Positions 35,027 to 44,551 of a stretch of 64,000 bases of DNA are shown here, piece by piece. The notes below the pieces were generated by a model. It made no database searches. It was not told the origin of the DNA and saw only the letters and a program-made list of their open reading frames with translations. The DNA comes from Synechococcus sp. UW140. GTDB taxonomy: Bacteria; Cyanobacteriota; Cyanobacteriia; PCC-6307; Cyanobiaceae. The first letter of the stretch is position 1. Each line of letters starts with the position of its first letter. The position numbers were made by a program, and so were the translations under genes. The stretch spans positions 20,317 to 84,316 of the forward strand of contig NZ_UCOB01000030.1 of NCBI RefSeq assembly GCF_900474295.1. Direction: 5' to 3'.

Positions 35027-35788
35027 GTGACTGCTTCCAGTTCTGGGTCTGATTGTGTGACCAAGGGTTACCGGGAGCGACTGGAAGAAGGTCGCCGAGC
35101 CATGGCCCACCTTGTGCACGTCTGGCATGAGCGCAACGGCTGGTCCCACAAGGTGCTGCCTGCGTTGGCTGAGGCTCTTGATCTGGGCCGGGTGCACAAC
35201 TCCCAGATCTCAAATCTGCGCAACGGCAAGTTGGCAGCGCCAGGGCCTGAGGTGTTTTTGGCTCTTGGTCAGGCCAATGCCGTGCTCTTGGCGGGGCTCG
35301 ATCCGATTCGTGAGCACCTTCAGGAGGTGCATCCCGAGTTGTTGCAAGTGCTGGCTGATGGTCATGCTCCGTTGGTGAACGGGACTGGTCAGCCTCTCGG
35401 TGCCGGTGCTTTGTTCGAGATTTTTGTAGGGCTGGCGCCATTGCCGCCTGGTTTTGATTGGCGGATTGACGCTGAGGAGGCCTCGGCTCTCAGCGCAGCT
35501 CTGGCTGACCAGCTCTGCGCTGCTCGAAGCTGGCGTTTCTGCCGCGATCAAGTGATGGCCGCTTACCCGGTGAGTAAGAGCCAGCGACGGGAACGCTTTG
35601 CGGCAGTGATGGCTGGTATGCGGGATTACAGCTCCGATGAGCTCGATGGTGAATTACTGGATCTCTATGCCACCTATCAGGAGCTTGGCGGATCTGGTCG
35701 TCACGGCGCGCAGGGGTTTCTGGCCCAGCTGCGTTCGCGCGCCAAGCAGCTTGAACCAGGAAGTCAGGCTGCTGTTTCGAAGGATTGA
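35027..35788 (+). CDS. Conserved cyanobacterial hypothetical protein
   Basis: A 253-residue soluble protein between two desaturase genes and on the opposite strand. The N-terminal 70 residues (ALAEALDLGRVHNSQISNLR, then NGKLAAPGPEVFLALGQAN) look like a helix-turn-helix-type module that could read DNA. The rest is helical, with SKSQRRERFAAVMAGMRDYS near the C-terminus. I recall similar proteins in cyanobacteria without a function. A regulatory link to the flanking desaturases is inference from position. Confidence 0.65.
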   Translation: MTASSSGSDCVTKGYRERLEEGRRAMAHLVHVWHERNGWSHKVLPALAEALDLGRVHNSQISNLRNGKLAAPGPEVFLALGQANAVLLAGLDPIREHLQEVHPELLQVLADGHAPLVNGTGQPLGAGALFEIFVGLAPLPPGFDWRIDAEEASALSAALADQLCAARSWRFCRDQVMAAYPVSKSQRRERFAAVMAGMRDYSSDELDGELLDLYATYQELGGSGRHGAQGFLAQLRSRAKQLEPGSQAAVSKD

Positions 35789-35822
35789 AGTTGCGCTTCA
35801 GCAGACTTCCTCCAGTTCTCCC

Positions 35823-36827
35823 TCAGGGGGCGTAGCGGGCCTGGCGCACCCGGCGGGTGAGGCCGAGGCGGCGCAGCAGGCGAATGTGCATCCAGGTGAT
35901 GTCAAATTCGAACCAGCGCAGGCCATGGCGCGCGCTCGCCGGGTGTGCGTGATGGTTGTTATGCCATCCCTCGCCGAAGGAGAGAATTGCCACCCACCAG
36001 CAGTTGCGTGACAGATCGGGGCAGTCGAAATTGCGGTAACCGAAGGCGTGGGTGGCCGAATTCACCAACCAGGTGACGTGGTAGACGACCACAAGGCGCA
36101 GGGGAATCGCCCACAGCACCAGGCCAAGGCCACCGCCATGCACCTGGGCTGCTTCTCCGTACCAATAAAGGGCCAGGCCCAGCGGTATCTGGGGCAGAAG
36201 GAACCAGCGATCGAGCCAGAAGTAGAAGGGATCGCTGAGCAGATCGCCGGCAAAGCGTTCCTTGTGTTCCAGGGCAGGAATCTCATGCAGCATCCACTCG
36301 CTGTGGCTCCACCAAAGCCCCCGACCGGCGTCGTGATGGTCGTTGGGCTGATCGGAAAATTTATGGTGGTGGCGGTGCAAGGCCACCCATTCGATCGGGC
36401 CGCTCTGGCAGGCCAAGGTGCCCATCAGCACAAGCACGCGTTCGAGCCAACGCGGCACCTCGAAGCTGCGATGCGCCACCAAGCGGTGCAGGCCCAAGGT
36501 CACCCCTAACACCGTGGTCCAGTACAGAACTGCAAAGGCCACCACGGCTTGCCAGCTCCAGAACCATGGCAACAGTGCCACTGTGGCCAGCACGTGCATC
36601 ACCAGCATGAAGGAGGTGGTGCCGCTCTTGAGCTTGCGCTGCTTGCGCGGCAGCGGTTCTCGGGGGGCCATCAGTGCCGCGCGAATGCGCAGCTCACGTT
36701 CGGAGGGGGTAGACGCCGGAGAGGTTGTGACCAAGGAGATCTCCACGAACCGAATCCGTCTGTTGCTGCGGTGAACCGGAGCTCCAGGGCGGTCGGTAGG
36801 AGAAATGAATGTAGGAGAGCGCTGCAT
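35823..36827 (-). CDS. Acyl-lipid fatty acid desaturase (delta-9 type), second copy
   Basis: A membrane di-iron desaturase of up to 334 residues, a paralogue of the one at 34043. The histidine boxes are HRLVAHRSF, HRHHHKFSD and EGWHNNHHAHP. The first 27 residues from the ATG at 36827 look unconserved; a GTG at 36746 (VEISLVTTSP) is an alternative start. Divergence between the two copies is highest in the middle (YWYGEAAQVHGGGLG against FWIGSISGVGGWALV), which may mean different chain or position preference. It is divergent from the PLP enzyme gene at 36863. Confidence 0.9.
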   Translation of the reverse strand: MQRSPTFISPTDRPGAPVHRSNRRIRFVEISLVTTSPASTPSERELRIRAALMAPREPLPRKQRKLKSGTTSFMLVMHVLATVALLPWFWSWQAVVAFAVLYWTTVLGVTLGLHRLVAHRSFEVPRWLERVLVLMGTLACQSGPIEWVALHRHHHKFSDQPNDHHDAGRGLWWSHSEWMLHEIPALEHKERFAGDLLSDPFYFWLDRWFLLPQIPLGLALYWYGEAAQVHGGGLGLVLWAIPLRLVVVYHVTWLVNSATHAFGYRNFDCPDLSRNCWWVAILSFGEGWHNNHHAHPASARHGLRWFEFDITWMHIRLLRRLGLTRRVRQARYAP

Positions 36828-36862
36828 GATGTAACGACCAGCACGGATCCCAGGCGCTGTTC

Positions 36863-38167
36863 ATGGTTTCTCAGCAGCTCGATCCCCAGGCGGGGCAGCA
36901 ACGGGCCAGGGCTCTGGTGGCAGCGGCAAGGGAGCGCTTGGCGGCCCAGTCGGCACAGCGCACAGCCGCGGTGCTGCCCCGTTTGGAGCGGGTGCTTGCG
37001 GCCTTTGCTGCCGAACGCGTCGGCACCCAGCATTTCGCTTCGCTCACGGGCTATGGCCATGGTGATCAGGGCCGGCAGGTGCTGGATCGGGTGTTCGCCC
37101 GGGTGCTTGGTGCAGAGACCGCGGCTGTGCGACTGCAGTTTGTGAGCGGCACCCATGCCATCGCCGCTGCTCTGTTCGGTGTGCTTCGCCCCGGTGACCG
37201 GATGCTGGCGATCACCGGTCGGCCTTACGACACGTTGGAAGAGGTGATTGGCCTGCGTGGATCCGGCCAGGGCTCACTGGCGGAATTTGGGGTGGTGTAT
37301 GACCAGCTTGAGCTCATCTCTGAAGGAGAGGCCGCAGGAGAGGTGGATGAACAGGCTCTGGATCGAGCGCTTGAGCTCCCCCAGCGCTTGATCTTGATCC
37401 AACGCAGCTGCGGCTACAGCTGGCGCCCCTCGTTGTCGGTGGAGACGATCGGCCGCTTGTGCGAGCGGATTCATCGCCGCCAGCCCGAGTGCGTTTGTTT
37501 CGTCGACAACTGTTATGGCGAGCTGGTTGAAGACCAGGAGCCCCCGGCCGTGGGGGCGGATCTGGTGGCCGGTTCGCTGATCAAGAATTTGGGCGGCACC
37601 ATCGCCCCAGGCGGTGGCTATGTGGCCGGCCGTGCCGATCTGGTTGAGCAGGCTTGTTGCCGTCTGACCGCTCCCGGGATCGGCAGCGAGGGTGGCACCG
37701 GCTTTGATCTCCATCGTTTAGTCCTTCAGGGACTGTTTCTTGCTCCGCAGATGGTGGCGGAGGCACTGATCGGTGCCGATCTGGTGGCCGAGACTTTTTC
37801 TGCGCTTGGCTATGCGGTGCAACCCCAGGCCGGTGCTGCCCGCAGCGATCTCATCCAGGCCGTGCAGCTGGGTGATCCCGAGGCCCTGAAGGTGGTGTGC
37901 CGGGCCTTTCAAGCCTGTTCGCCGATCGGTTCGTATCTCGACCCTGTGCCGGCGGCGATGCCTGGCTACGCCAGTGATTTGGTGATGGCCGGTGGCACGT
38001 TTATCGATGGCAGTACCAGTGAGTTCTCCGCTGATGCTCCGCTGCGCGAGCCTTTCAACCTCTACGTGCAAGGCGGTACCCATCGCACCCATGTGGAACT
38101 GGCCCTGGTTCGGGCGCTTACGGCTCTGCATACGGCAGGACTCGTCAATCTGTTCCACACTGGGTGA
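36863..38167 (+). CDS. PLP-dependent methionine gamma-lyase-like protein (YnbB/aluminum-resistance family)
   Basis: A 434-residue fold-type I PLP enzyme. The cofactor lysine is K241 in AGSLIKNLGGTIAPGGG, and FVDNCYGELVE carries the PLP-stacking/Asp region. The GYGHGD and QFVSGTHAI segments are typical of the family annotated as methionine gamma-lyase-like or aluminum resistance protein. The true substrate is not settled; a Cys/Met-type carbon-sulfur lyase is the family expectation. It lies 23 bases upstream of gcvH on the same strand. Confidence 0.85.
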   Translation: MVSQQLDPQAGQQRARALVAAARERLAAQSAQRTAAVLPRLERVLAAFAAERVGTQHFASLTGYGHGDQGRQVLDRVFARVLGAETAAVRLQFVSGTHAIAAALFGVLRPGDRMLAITGRPYDTLEEVIGLRGSGQGSLAEFGVVYDQLELISEGEAAGEVDEQALDRALELPQRLILIQRSCGYSWRPSLSVETIGRLCERIHRRQPECVCFVDNCYGELVEDQEPPAVGADLVAGSLIKNLGGTIAPGGGYVAGRADLVEQACCRLTAPGIGSEGGTGFDLHRLVLQGLFLAPQMVAEALIGADLVAETFSALGYAVQPQAGAARSDLIQAVQLGDPEALKVVCRAFQACSPIGSYLDPVPAAMPGYASDLVMAGGTFIDGSTSEFSADAPLREPFNLYVQGGTHRTHVELALVRALTALHTAGLVNLFHTG

Positions 38168-38190
38168 GGTTTTTGCCCGCTCCCGGCCCC

Positions 38191-38580
38191 ATGGCCTTTG
38201 ATTTTCCTGAGCAGTTTCGCTACGCCGATAGCCACGAATACGCCCATGCCGATGGCGATCTGGTGCGTATCGGGCTGAGTGCTTTCGCTGTGGATCAGTT
38301 GGGGGACATCGTCTTTGTGGATCTGCCCGAGGTGGGGTCCAGTCTCAGCCGCGGTAGCAGTTTTGGCACCGTGGAATCGGTGAAGGCGGTGGAGGAGATG
38401 TATGCCCCTGTTAGCGGTGAGGTTGTGGAGCGCAACGAATCGGTGCTCGCTAGCCCAGAAGAATTGCAGAACAACCCTCATGGTCAGGGCTGGTTGCTGG
38501 CGGTGCGCCCTTCTGATGTGGCCCAGCTGCAGGAGCTGATGGATTCGGTCACGTATGCGGCCAAAGTGGCCGCTGCCTGA
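38191..38580 (+). CDS. gcvH: Glycine cleavage system H protein
   Basis: A 129-residue lipoyl carrier of the glycine cleavage complex. The lipoylated lysine is K65 in VESVKAVEEMYAP, within the conserved DLPEVGSSLSRGSSFGTVES context. The ATG at 38191 gives the normal N-terminus; an upstream frame start at 38164 adds nine residues. It lies immediately before gcvP (46 bases), so H and P proteins are co-expressed; the T protein gene is not in the window. In cyanobacteria the complex runs in photorespiratory glycine metabolism. Confidence 0.95.
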   Translation: MAFDFPEQFRYADSHEYAHADGDLVRIGLSAFAVDQLGDIVFVDLPEVGSSLSRGSSFGTVESVKAVEEMYAPVSGEVVERNESVLASPEELQNNPHGQGWLLAVRPSDVAQLQELMDSVTYAAKVAAA

Positions 38581-38626
38581 GCCGCTTTTTTTTAAAATCG
38601 ATCGTTCATGAATCGGCGAGAGCGAT

Positions 38627-41590
38627 TTGACGCAGCTTGAACAGCGCCCGTCTTCTGCTGCAGAAACGGTTTCCTCGCTCTCGCCATTTGTGCAACGGCA
38701 TGTCGGCCCGAGTGAGGCGGACCAGCAAACGATGCTGGAGTCGCTTGGCTTTGCCGATCTCGACGCCTTTGTGAGCGCAGTCGTTCCTGGGGCGATTCTT
38801 GATGCCGCTCCGCCTGTGGAGAGCATGCCACTGGGCTGTGGTGAGGCCGAAGCCTTGGCTGAATTGCGGGTGATTGGATCCCGCAATCGGGTGCGGCGTT
38901 CATTGATTGGTCTTGGCTATCACGACACAGCCACGCCAGCACTGATCAAGCGCCATGTGTTGGAGAACCCCGCCTGGTACACCGCTTACACCCCTTATCA
39001 GGCGGAGATTGCTCAGGGACGGTTGGAGGCCCTGCTCAATTTTCAGACGCTGATCAGTGAACTGACCGGACTGCCGATCGCCAATGCTTCGCTGCTAGAC
39101 GAGGCCACCGCATGCGCTGAGGCCATGGGCCTCAGCTTCGCTGTGTGCACCAGGCCTGAGGCCAAGCGATTCCTGGTGGATGCTGCCGTGCTTCCCCAAA
39201 CCTTGGCGGTGTTGCAGACCCGGGCAGAACCGCTTGGGGTGGTGATCGACGTGGCGGAGCCCGAGGCCTTCCGCTGGGATCAAGATGTGTTCGGCATGTT
39301 GCTTCAGCTTCCCGGTCGTTGCGGACGGCTGTGGGATCCAACTGCAGTGATCGCCCAGGCCCATGCCCATCACGCCCTGGCGACGGTTGCGGTCGATCCC
39401 TTGGCCCAGGTGCTGCTGGCCCCTGTGGGTGAGTTGGGGGCCGACATCGCCGTGGGTAGTGCCCAGCGTTTCGGTGTTCCCATGGGGGGCGGTGGTCCCC
39501 ATGCTGCTTTTTTCGCGACCCGTGAAGCCTTCAAGCGTCAGGTGCCGGGGCGGATCGTCGGTCAGTCCCGCGATGCGGAAGGGCGGCCAGCGTTGCGGCT
39601 AGCCCTTCAGACCCGTGAGCAGCACATCCGACGGGACAAGGCCACGAGCAACATTTGCACCGCCCAGGTGTTGTTGGCCGTGATGGCCTCCTTCTATGCG
39701 GTTCACCATGGACCGGATGGCTTGGAGGCGATCGCTCGACAGCTTGTCGATCTCCGCCTCCGATTGGAAGCAGGGCTGCGCCAATTGGGTTATCCCTTGG
39801 CCGCGGGCTGTCGGTTTGACGGCGTCGATGTGCGGTGTGTGCAGGCTCCTGCCGTGCATCGTCTGGCGTCGGAACAGGGATACAACCTGCGGGTGCTCCC
39901 CGATGGTGCTGCTCCAGATCAAGCCGAGGGCTTTGGGATCAGCCTGGATGAATGCAGCGATGCTGCGGAGGTTGACGCCCTGCTGGCGATTCTGGCCCAG
40001 GCGGCCGGGGCTGCCCCGCTGCCGCCGGCTGGCGATGCGCTGCCGTTGTTGCTGGGAGATGCGGCGCTAAAAGCGGCTCTCCCCGGTGTTCCCCTGCGCG
40101 AGGACACCTGGCTTCAGCAACCGGTTTTTCATCACCATCGCAGCGAAACGGAGCTGCTTCGCTACATCCAGAAGCTGGTGAGCAGGGATCTGTCCCTGGT
40201 GCACAGCATGATTCCCCTGGGCAGCTGCACGATGAAGCTCAATGCTGCTGCTGAGCTGGCTCCAGTCAGTTGGCATGGATTTGCTGCCCTGCATCCATTC
40301 GCGCCGCCGGAACAGCTGGCGGGTCTGAGGCAGATGGTGGCCGATCTGGAAACCTGGTTGGCTGCTCTGACTGGCTTTGCAGGCGTGTCGCTGCAGCCCA
40401 ATGCCGGTTCTCAGGGGGAATACGCCGGCTTGTTGGTGATCCGAGCCTGGCATCTCTCCCGCGGTGACGTGGGCAGGGATGTTTGTTTGATTCCCACCAG
40501 CGCCCACGGCACCAACCCGGCCAGTGCCGTGATGGCAGGTTTGCGGGTGGTGCCGGTCGCTTGCGACCAGCACGGCAATATTGATCTCGTCGATCTGCAG
40601 GCCAAGGCCGAGCAGCACGGCGAGCGCCTGGCGGCCTTGATGGTCACCTACCCCTCCACCCACGGTGTATTCGAACCGGGGATCCGCGAGATCTGTGCCT
40701 GTGTGCATGCCCACGGTGGTCAGGTGTATCTCGACGGCGCCAATCTCAATGCCCAGGTGGGCTTGTGCAGGCCCGGAGCCTATGGAGCCGATGTCTGCCA
40801 TCTGAACTTGCATAAGACCTTCTGCATCCCCCATGGCGGCGGCGGGCCCGGTGTTGGACCGATTGGTGTGGCGGAGCATCTGCTCCCCTTCCTGCCTGGG
40901 CACCCCCTGGCTGAATGTGGTGGCAACGAGGCGATCAGTGCGGTGTCGGCTGCGCCCTGGGGCAGTGCCGGCATCCTGCCGATCAGTTGGATGTACTTGC
41001 GTCTGATGGGTCCGCATGGCCTGCGCAAGGCCACCGCGATCGCTCTTCTCGCCGCGAATTACATGGCCCGGCGGCTTGATCCCCATTTCCCGGTGTTGTT
41101 CCGTGGTGAAGGCGGCTTAGTGGCGCATGAATGCATCCTTGATCTACGCGAGCTCAAGCGCACAGCAGGCCTGGAGGTGGATGACATCGCCAAGCGCCTG
41201 ATGGACTATGGCTTCCATGCCCCCACAGTGAGCTGGCCTGTGGCCGGCACCGTGATGGTGGAGCCGACTGAAAGTGAAAGCCTGCCTGAACTGGATCGGT
41301 TCTGTGAAGCGATGATCGCGATCCGGGCCGAAGCGGCGGCGATTGAAACCGGCGCCAGTGATCCAACCGATAACCCGCTGAAGCGGGCTCCCCATACTCT
41401 TGCGGCCGTGACTGCTGAGAGCTGGGATCGGCCTTACAGCCGAGCGCAGGCTGCTTTCCCCTTGGCGGATCAGCGTGAGTACAAATTCTGGCCCCATGTC
41501 GCCCGCATCGATAACGCTTACGGCGATCGCAACCTTGTGTGCACCTGTCCTTCAGTGGCAGATCTGGCGGATCAGCAACTCTCAGGTTAA
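38627..41590 (+). CDS. gcvP: Glycine dehydrogenase (decarboxylating), P protein
   Basis: A 987-residue PLP enzyme that decarboxylates glycine and passes the aminomethyl group to the H-protein lipoyl arm. The PLP lysine is K730 in [18 protein letters not shown]. Both halves of the long single-chain form are present ([15 protein letters not shown] at the start; [13 protein letters not shown] in the middle). The start is a TTG at 38627; an ATG at 38608 is in another frame and stops at once. It forms an operon with gcvH. Confidence 0.95.
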   Translation: MTQLEQRPSSAAETVSSLSPFVQRHVGPSEADQQTMLESLGFADLDAFVSAVVPGAILDAAPPVESMPLGCGEAEALAELRVIGSRNRVRRSLIGLGYHDTATPALIKRHVLENPAWYTAYTPYQAEIAQGRLEALLNFQTLISELTGLPIANASLLDEATACAEAMGLSFAVCTRPEAKRFLVDAAVLPQTLAVLQTRAEPLGVVIDVAEPEAFRWDQDVFGMLLQLPGRCGRLWDPTAVIAQAHAHHALATVAVDPLAQVLLAPVGELGADIAVGSAQRFGVPMGGGGPHAAFFATREAFKRQVPGRIVGQSRDAEGRPALRLALQTREQHIRRDKATSNICTAQVLLAVMASFYAVHHGPDGLEAIARQLVDLRLRLEAGLRQLGYPLAAGCRFDGVDVRCVQAPAVHRLASEQGYNLRVLPDGAAPDQAEGFGISLDECSDAAEVDALLAILAQAAGAAPLPPAGDALPLLLGDAALKAALPGVPLREDTWLQQPVFHHHRSETELLRYIQKLVSRDLSLVHSMIPLGSCTMKLNAAAELAPVSWHGFAALHPFAPPEQLAGLRQMVADLETWLAALTGFAGVSLQPNAGSQGEYAGLLVIRAWHLSRGDVGRDVCLIPTSAHGTNPASAVMAGLRVVPVACDQHGNIDLVDLQAKAEQHGERLAALMVTYPSTHGVFEPGIREICACVHAHGGQVYLDGANLNAQVGLCRPGAYGADVCHLNLHKTFCIPHGGGGPGVGPIGVAEHLLPFLPGHPLAECGGNEAISAVSAAPWGSAGILPISWMYLRLMGPHGLRKATAIALLAANYMARRLDPHFPVLFRGEGGLVAHECILDLRELKRTAGLEVDDIAKRLMDYGFHAPTVSWPVAGTVMVEPTESESLPELDRFCEAMIAIRAEAAAIETGASDPTDNPLKRAPHTLAAVTAESWDRPYSRAQAAFPLADQREYKFWPHVARIDNAYGDRNLVCTCPSVADLADQQLSG

Positions 41591-41685
41591 ATTTTCATCG
41601 AAATCGAAAAAATACCTTTCGGTTTTCTCTGTAGAACGAAAAGTGTTTGCACACTGTTCGGCATCTGCTTCATCGCAGGGGGACC

Positions 41686-41904
41686 ATGACCATCAAATCC
41701 ACCACACCGGCGTTGCCTGATTGTTTGGAGTCGGCTCTTGAGCGGGGTCACACCCTGCAAATGGAAGGCACCAACGTCGTGCGCGTTCCTTTCGGCGTGC
41801 GTCAAGCGCGTCGTCAGCGTCCTGAACGGCCTGAGCGCTGGGCCACCCTGGTGCTTCCATTCCAGCTGCAGGATTCGCCAACCCCGCCTCCTCAGGCTGC
41901 CTGA
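41686..41904 (+). CDS. Small conserved hypothetical protein
   Basis: A 72-residue soluble basic protein starting at the ATG at 41686 after a purine-rich AGGGGGA. It begins MTIKSTTPALPDCLESALER and ends in a short Pro-rich tail. No domain is recognised. It lies 95 bases after gcvP in an A+T-richer gap that may carry its promoter, and is convergent with the small gene at 41932. Confidence 0.5.
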   Translation: MTIKSTTPALPDCLESALERGHTLQMEGTNVVRVPFGVRQARRQRPERPERWATLVLPFQLQDSPTPPPQAA

Positions 41905-41931
41905 ACTGTTTGAAGGAGGAGCTGCAGGGTG

Positions 41932-42135
41932 TCAGGCGACCCCGATCAGCTGCTCCTCCTGAGACAGTTTCCAGTCGATCAGTGCTTTCACATCCTCCAG
42001 CGAGCAGGTGGGTGTCCGAAAGGGAAGAACAGTCATCGGGCTGCGTTCTGGCCTCACTTGCCATGAGTGGTTGGCCTGCTCCACCAGCACGAAGCCGCTG
42101 TACCGAATCGTTTTGAGAGCGATGTCAGATCTCAT
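41932..42135 (-). CDS. Small conserved cyanobacterial hypothetical protein
   Basis: A 67-residue protein with a compact beta-then-helix pattern: IRYSGFVLVEQANHSWQVRP, then PFRTPTCSLEDVKALIDWKL. I recall very similar short proteins across picocyanobacteria, always of unknown function. The 247-base gap upstream (42136-42382) holds no other gene that I can support and probably contains its promoter. Confidence 0.65.
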   Translation of the reverse strand: MRSDIALKTIRYSGFVLVEQANHSWQVRPERSPMTVLPFRTPTCSLEDVKALIDWKLSQEEQLIGVA

Positions 42136-42382
42136 CGAGGTCCGAGGGGCTTGAGCACCTTGCTATTTCAGGGCACAAGATGTGGTGTGCAAGAGAATTT
42201 TTCAATCTCTTTGGGATCATCTGATTGATTGCAATCAGGCAGCCGCGAAAAGCTGGGTTTCCTTTTGGGCAGAGGGTATCTCGCTAGGAAATGTTGTTAC
42301 TTACGCTACCTATGTCATCAACATTGATGTTGGTCGGCTTGTCGCTGGGCACTAGGGATGGTGTGCGTCCCTGTCGGACCCA

Positions 42383-43132
42383 TCAGCTCAGGAGAAACAG
42401 CAGTGCATCGCAACGATCACTGCTGCTGCCACTGGTGTTGCGCAGGCTGCAGTGGGTGGTGCCTTTGAGCAGGCCGATGCCGTCGCCCCGCCCCAGCTGG
42501 ATGGGCGGGTTTGCTGCTTCGCCTGTGAGCTCGGCGTTGCCGTCGATCATTTGGACCCAGGCGCTCTGGTCACCCAACGCAGGTAGCGGTAGCTCTGAGC
42601 CGACTGGGGGCTGGGCGCGCCAGATCTGTACAGGTCTGGCGATCGCCATTGCCTCTGGCTGGTCCGGAGCGATCAGCGGTGTCCAGTCGGTGCCGATGGC
42701 GATTTGGCGTTGTTCGTAGCTCGGCGAGAGGCCAAGTTCGTCTGGTTCGATCCAAAGCTGCAGCAGCCTGCAGGGCACGTCTCCTTCGTTCACTTCGCTG
42801 TGCACGATGCCCGTGCCGGCGCTCATGCGCTGCACATCACCAGCGTGAATCACCCCGCTGTGACCCATCGAGTCGCGATGGTTGAGTTGGCCTTCCACCA
42901 TCACGGTGATGATTTCCATGTCGCGGTGGGGATGCATGCCAAAGCCCTGGCCTGCCGCGATCACGTCGTCGTTGATCACCCGCAGCGGTCCGAAGCCCAT
43001 CCAATCGGGATGGTGATGACCTGCAAAGGAAAAGCTGTGCCAAGAGTTGAGCCAGCCTCGCTCGCTGTGGAAGCGTTCTCCGGCAAGGCGGAGCACCAGG
43101 GCGGAATCACTGATCGATGCTGGTTCGTTCAT
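42383..43132 (-). CDS. Pirin-family protein
   Basis: A 249-residue bicupin. The metal-binding cupin motif is GFGMHPHRDMEIITVMVEGQ with later H and E ligands (HRDSMGHSGVIHAGDVQRMSAG split around HSEVNEGD). The N-terminal SFSFAGHHHPDWMGFGPLRV is typical of pirins. Some bacterial pirins show quercetinase activity, others bind enzymes or regulators; the role here is unknown. It sits downstream of a flavin reductase gene on the same strand (37-base gap). Confidence 0.9.
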   Translation of the reverse strand: MNEPASISDSALVLRLAGERFHSERGWLNSWHSFSFAGHHHPDWMGFGPLRVINDDVIAAGQGFGMHPHRDMEIITVMVEGQLNHRDSMGHSGVIHAGDVQRMSAGTGIVHSEVNEGDVPCRLLQLWIEPDELGLSPSYEQRQIAIGTDWTPLIAPDQPEAMAIARPVQIWRAQPPVGSELPLPALGDQSAWVQMIDGNAELTGEAANPPIQLGRGDGIGLLKGTTHCSLRNTSGSSSDRCDALLFLLS

Positions 43133-43169
43133 GGCTTCGCCGTTGGGGAGGTGATGCCGAGTGATCGGC

Positions 43170-43694
43170 TCAGAGTTGGAGAGGTGTCATTTGCAGCAGA
43201 CGCTGCAGCAGGTCGGCGATGCTGTCGTCTTTCGGGGGTTTGGCATGGTTGCTGAGCAACTGGCGGCCCACCACTTCGGCGCCGAGGTGGGTGAGCTGGA
43301 TGCGCAGCGACAGCAGCAGTTCCATGCCGCCACCGCCTGAGAAGGTCGCCATCGCGATTGGCCGGCCATTGAATAGGGCCCTGAAGTCGTCCCCTTGCAC
43401 CGATAACCAGGCGATCGCGTTGGTTAGGCAGGGCGGAATCGAGCCGTTGTATTCCGGAGCGCAGATCACCCATCGTGGAGCTGCCAACAGTTGTGCTTGG
43501 AGAGCTGCGATGGCGGCCGGTGTTTCTCCTTGTTGGGTCCGGGGGGTGAAGAGGGGAAGCTCGATCGTGGTGAGATCAAGCAGGTCTGCGGTGGTGTCGA
43601 GCTTTTGGGCGGCTTCAACGAATCGCTGTCCCAGCTTGAGGTTCTCACCGTTGCTGGCAGCGATCACCAGTAGGCCTGGAGCAGAAGAGAGCAT
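43170..43694 (-). CDS. NAD(P)H-dependent FMN reductase (NADPH_FMN_red family)
   Basis: A flavodoxin-fold reductase of about 174 residues. The phosphate-binding start is LLVIAASNGENLKLG, and the flavin site includes PEYNGSIPPCLTNAIAWLS and FSGGGGMELLLSLR. Relatives are azo-, chromate- or quinone-reductases that use FMN; the physiological acceptor is unknown. The ATG at 43694 is used; a GTG directly before it is possible. It is 37 bases upstream of the pirin gene, and such pirin/reductase pairs fit quinone or redox-stress handling (inference). Confidence 0.85.
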   Translation of the reverse strand: MLSSAPGLLVIAASNGENLKLGQRFVEAAQKLDTTADLLDLTTIELPLFTPRTQQGETPAAIAALQAQLLAAPRWVICAPEYNGSIPPCLTNAIAWLSVQGDDFRALFNGRPIAMATFSGGGGMELLLSLRIQLTHLGAEVVGRQLLSNHAKPPKDDSIADLLQRLLQMTPLQL

Positions 43695-43745
43695 CACTTC
43701 AAGGCAGGGCGCGCAGGTCTGAAGTCTGAACGCCCTAGCCCTTGT

Positions 43746-44459
43746 TCAGTTTGTTTTCAGCTCTGCTTCCCGGTAGGGCACAAAGCTGGCTTTGCGGGCG
43801 CCGCAGATCGGGCACTGCCAGTCGTCAGGAATGGCTTCGAAGGGAGTACCAGCTGCGATGCCGGAATCGGGGTCGCCTACGGCGGGGTCGTAAATCATCG
43901 AGCACAGCTTGCAGATCCATTGGCCTGGCACTGGCTCGGAGGCTTCGCCTGCAGTTCCTTTGCCTTGAAATGCCTGTAGGGCTACCCCATAGCGCTCGGC
44001 GTGGTGCTGCTCGATCGGAGTCAGTAGGCCGAAATTTTTGGCGGCGGTGTGGAAGATGCCGGCGTGCTCCTTGGATTCATCGATCTGCTCGTTGAATTCC
44101 GCTGCGGCGCCACCATCCCGATCGCTGCGAGCCTGGGCGGCGAACTCTGGATACATGGTGGTGAATTCATAGGTTTCACCCTCGATCGCCAACTCCAGGC
44201 AGCGGCTGAGTAGGGCCTGCTTGTCGGCGTCGCTGAGCGTGGCGGGATCATTCACCACCAGCTCGGGGTGGAGCAGGCGGAAGTGGGCGAAGGCGTGTTC
44301 GGTTTCCTGGGCGGCGGTGTCGCGAAAGAGTTTGGCCAGTTCGTTGTGCCCAAGCTTCTTGGCCACATCCGCAAAGAAGAGGTATTTGCGGTTGGCCATG
44401 CTCTCGCCCCCGAAGGCGGCTTCGAGGTTGGCGTGGGTCGTGGGTTTGGAGAGGTCCAT
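43746..44459 (-). CDS. Rubrerythrin
   Basis: A 237-residue non-heme iron protein that reduces hydrogen peroxide. The four-helix di-iron domain has E19 in GGES, the E52-T-E-H55 motif and a second set of ligands in the later helices. The C-terminal rubredoxin domain has CKLC and CPIC with an Fe(Cys)4 site. It lies downstream of the flv1 gene on the same strand. An inverted repeat (44496-44520) sits 37-61 bases upstream of the start and may control it. Confidence 0.93.
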   Translation of the reverse strand: MDLSKPTTHANLEAAFGGESMANRKYLFFADVAKKLGHNELAKLFRDTAAQETEHAFAHFRLLHPELVVNDPATLSDADKQALLSRCLELAIEGETYEFTTMYPEFAAQARSDRDGGAAAEFNEQIDESKEHAGIFHTAAKNFGLLTPIEQHHAERYGVALQAFQGKGTAGEASEPVPGQWICKLCSMIYDPAVGDPDSGIAAGTPFEAIPDDWQCPICGARKASFVPYREAELKTN

Positions 44460-44495
44460 GGAGAGAGGGTGGGAGTCGATGCCCTCATCGTAGCT

Positions 44496-44520
44496 CTAAG
44501 TCATAACGACTATGAGTTAG
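44496..44520. promoter_or_regulatory. Inverted repeat upstream of rubrerythrin, possible operator
   Basis: CTAAGTCATA (44496-44505) and TATGAGTTAG (44511-44520) are ten-base arms, inverted with one mismatch, around ACGAC. The element is A+T-rich against its surroundings and lies 37-61 bases before the rubrerythrin ATG. Its size (25 bases, 10-5-10) fits a dimeric repressor of the Fur/PerR kind, but I cannot assign it to a regulator. Confidence 0.45.
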
Positions 44521-44551
44521 CCCCTCTCGGGGCGCTCCGCGTCTTGATGTC

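Noticed and set aside
42291..42719. 142-residue plus-strand frame over the pirin gene
   Set aside because: It is the antisense shadow of a clear pirin coding region.
44520..44533. GC hairpin (GCCCC/GGGGC) after flv1
   Set aside because: There is no T-run after it and the stem is only five pairs, so I do not call it a terminator.
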